Source: Deinococcus sp. HSC-46F16 (GTDB lineage: Bacteria; Deinococcota; Deinococci; Deinococcales; Deinococcaceae). Taken from it: a stretch of 64,000 nt of DNA. The position numbers and the translations under genes were made by a program. The stretch covers positions 13,501-77,500 of the forward strand of contig NZ_JALJZW010000003.1 of assembly GCF_024171495.1 (NCBI RefSeq). The letters are read 5' to 3'. Shown here piece by piece: positions 63,798 to 64,000 of the stretch. A model generated the notes under the pieces. That model saw only the letters and a list, made by a program, of their open reading frames with translations, made no database searches and was not told where the DNA came from. Positions within the stretch are counted from its first letter, which is position 1; each line of letters opens with the position of its first letter.

Positions 63798-64000
63798 GCC
63801 CCCACCTCCTCGGGTGGGGACAGCCGCAGCCAGGGGTCGGGTTCGGGGGCCAGGGGCAGCGTCACCGTCAGCACGTCGCGCGAGAGATAGCGCCGCCGGG
63901 CGAAGGGACCATCGGGCACGTCCTGCCGCCGGGAGGGGGACGCGGAGGCCCGCAGACGTTCCGGCACCGCCTCCCGGTCGAGGACGAGCCGGTAGGGCTC
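63794..64000 (-). CDS. cas5e: CRISPR Cascade subunit Cas5e (CasD), C-terminal end only
   Basis: The last 68 codons of a frame still open at the right edge. Content: [40 protein letters not shown] and a closing [18 protein letters not shown]. The [17 protein letters not shown] segment fits the C-terminal end of Cas5e, which binds the crRNA 5' handle in Cascade. The identification relies on that segment and on position before cas6e with an ATGA overlap. The rest of the operon (cas3, cas8e, cas11, cas7) should lie to the right. Confidence 0.88.

Overview
The window looks like a piece of a secondary replicon (plasmid, megaplasmid or second chromosome) of a Deinococcus or close relative. The base composition is very GC-rich throughout. 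The replication module has a ParA with the 'FNHAGG' loop, which I associate with Deinococcus. The HU protein carries a long basic, Gly-rich N-terminal tail. At least fourteen genes have a TANNNT -10 box only 5-7 nt before the start codon, the leaderless-mRNA layout known to be common in Deinococcus. The genus is inferred; no rRNA or other phylogenetic marker is present.

Layout. 1-6167: a fructose phosphotransferase operon on the minus strand (EIIA-HPr-EI fusion, 1-phosphofructokinase, EIIBBC permease cut by the left edge), with a divergent DeoR-type repressor and a palindromic operator lying over a strong promoter. 6508-7889: a HAD-like protein without its nucleophile, coupled to a metallo-beta-lactamase-fold hydrolase. 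7900-11541: parB, parA, a RepA-type initiator and an origin with eight 18-bp direct iterons. 11542-13142: molybdate uptake modB and modA, without modC. 13313-26497: an exopolysaccharide block with a Wzc-like kinase, three GT4 and one GT2 glycosyltransferases, a Wzy/ligase-like polymerase, a Wzx-like flippase, an LCP-family ligase and a lipoprotein. It also holds an unexpected gene that looks like an ATPase-dead derivative of Cas3. 26949-36163: a CsoR/CstR-type repressor, an aldehyde dehydrogenase, HU, a cyclodeaminase-fold protein, a giant alpha-2-macroglobulin lacking its thioester, and a secreted C39 peptidase.

36291-46137: a long plus-strand operon for acyl-CoA metabolism (two SDRs, MaoC hydratase, two PaaI thioesterases, ACAD10/11-type dehydrogenase, APH-fold kinase, histidine phosphatase, esterase), mostly linked by 4-nt ATGA/GTGA overlaps. 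The kinase, the ACAD and a small 111-residue protein recall the LvaA/LvaC/LvaB set that handles 4-hydroxyacyl-CoAs. Two foreign-looking insertions interrupt it: a CbrC-family gene, and a strikingly AT-rich Fic/Doc gene with a possible HicA-like tail. 46134-57051: a diguanylate cyclase, a glycosyltransferase plus UDP-galactopyranose mutase pair, tryptophan 2,3-dioxygenase, a GMC oxidoreductase, a VOC dioxygenase-like protein and a multi-GAF histidine kinase.

57131-64000: a type I-E CRISPR-Cas locus read on the minus strand. It has cas5e (cut by the right edge), cas6e, cas1 and cas2, then a leader of only 68 nt and an array of 77 invariant repeats with 76 spacers. One spacer occurs twice. The base after the repeat is G in 74 of 76 units, as expected if it comes from the PAM. 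The most unusual items are the Cas3-like pseudoenzyme inside the polysaccharide block, the Fic/HicA-like gene and the Lva-like operon.
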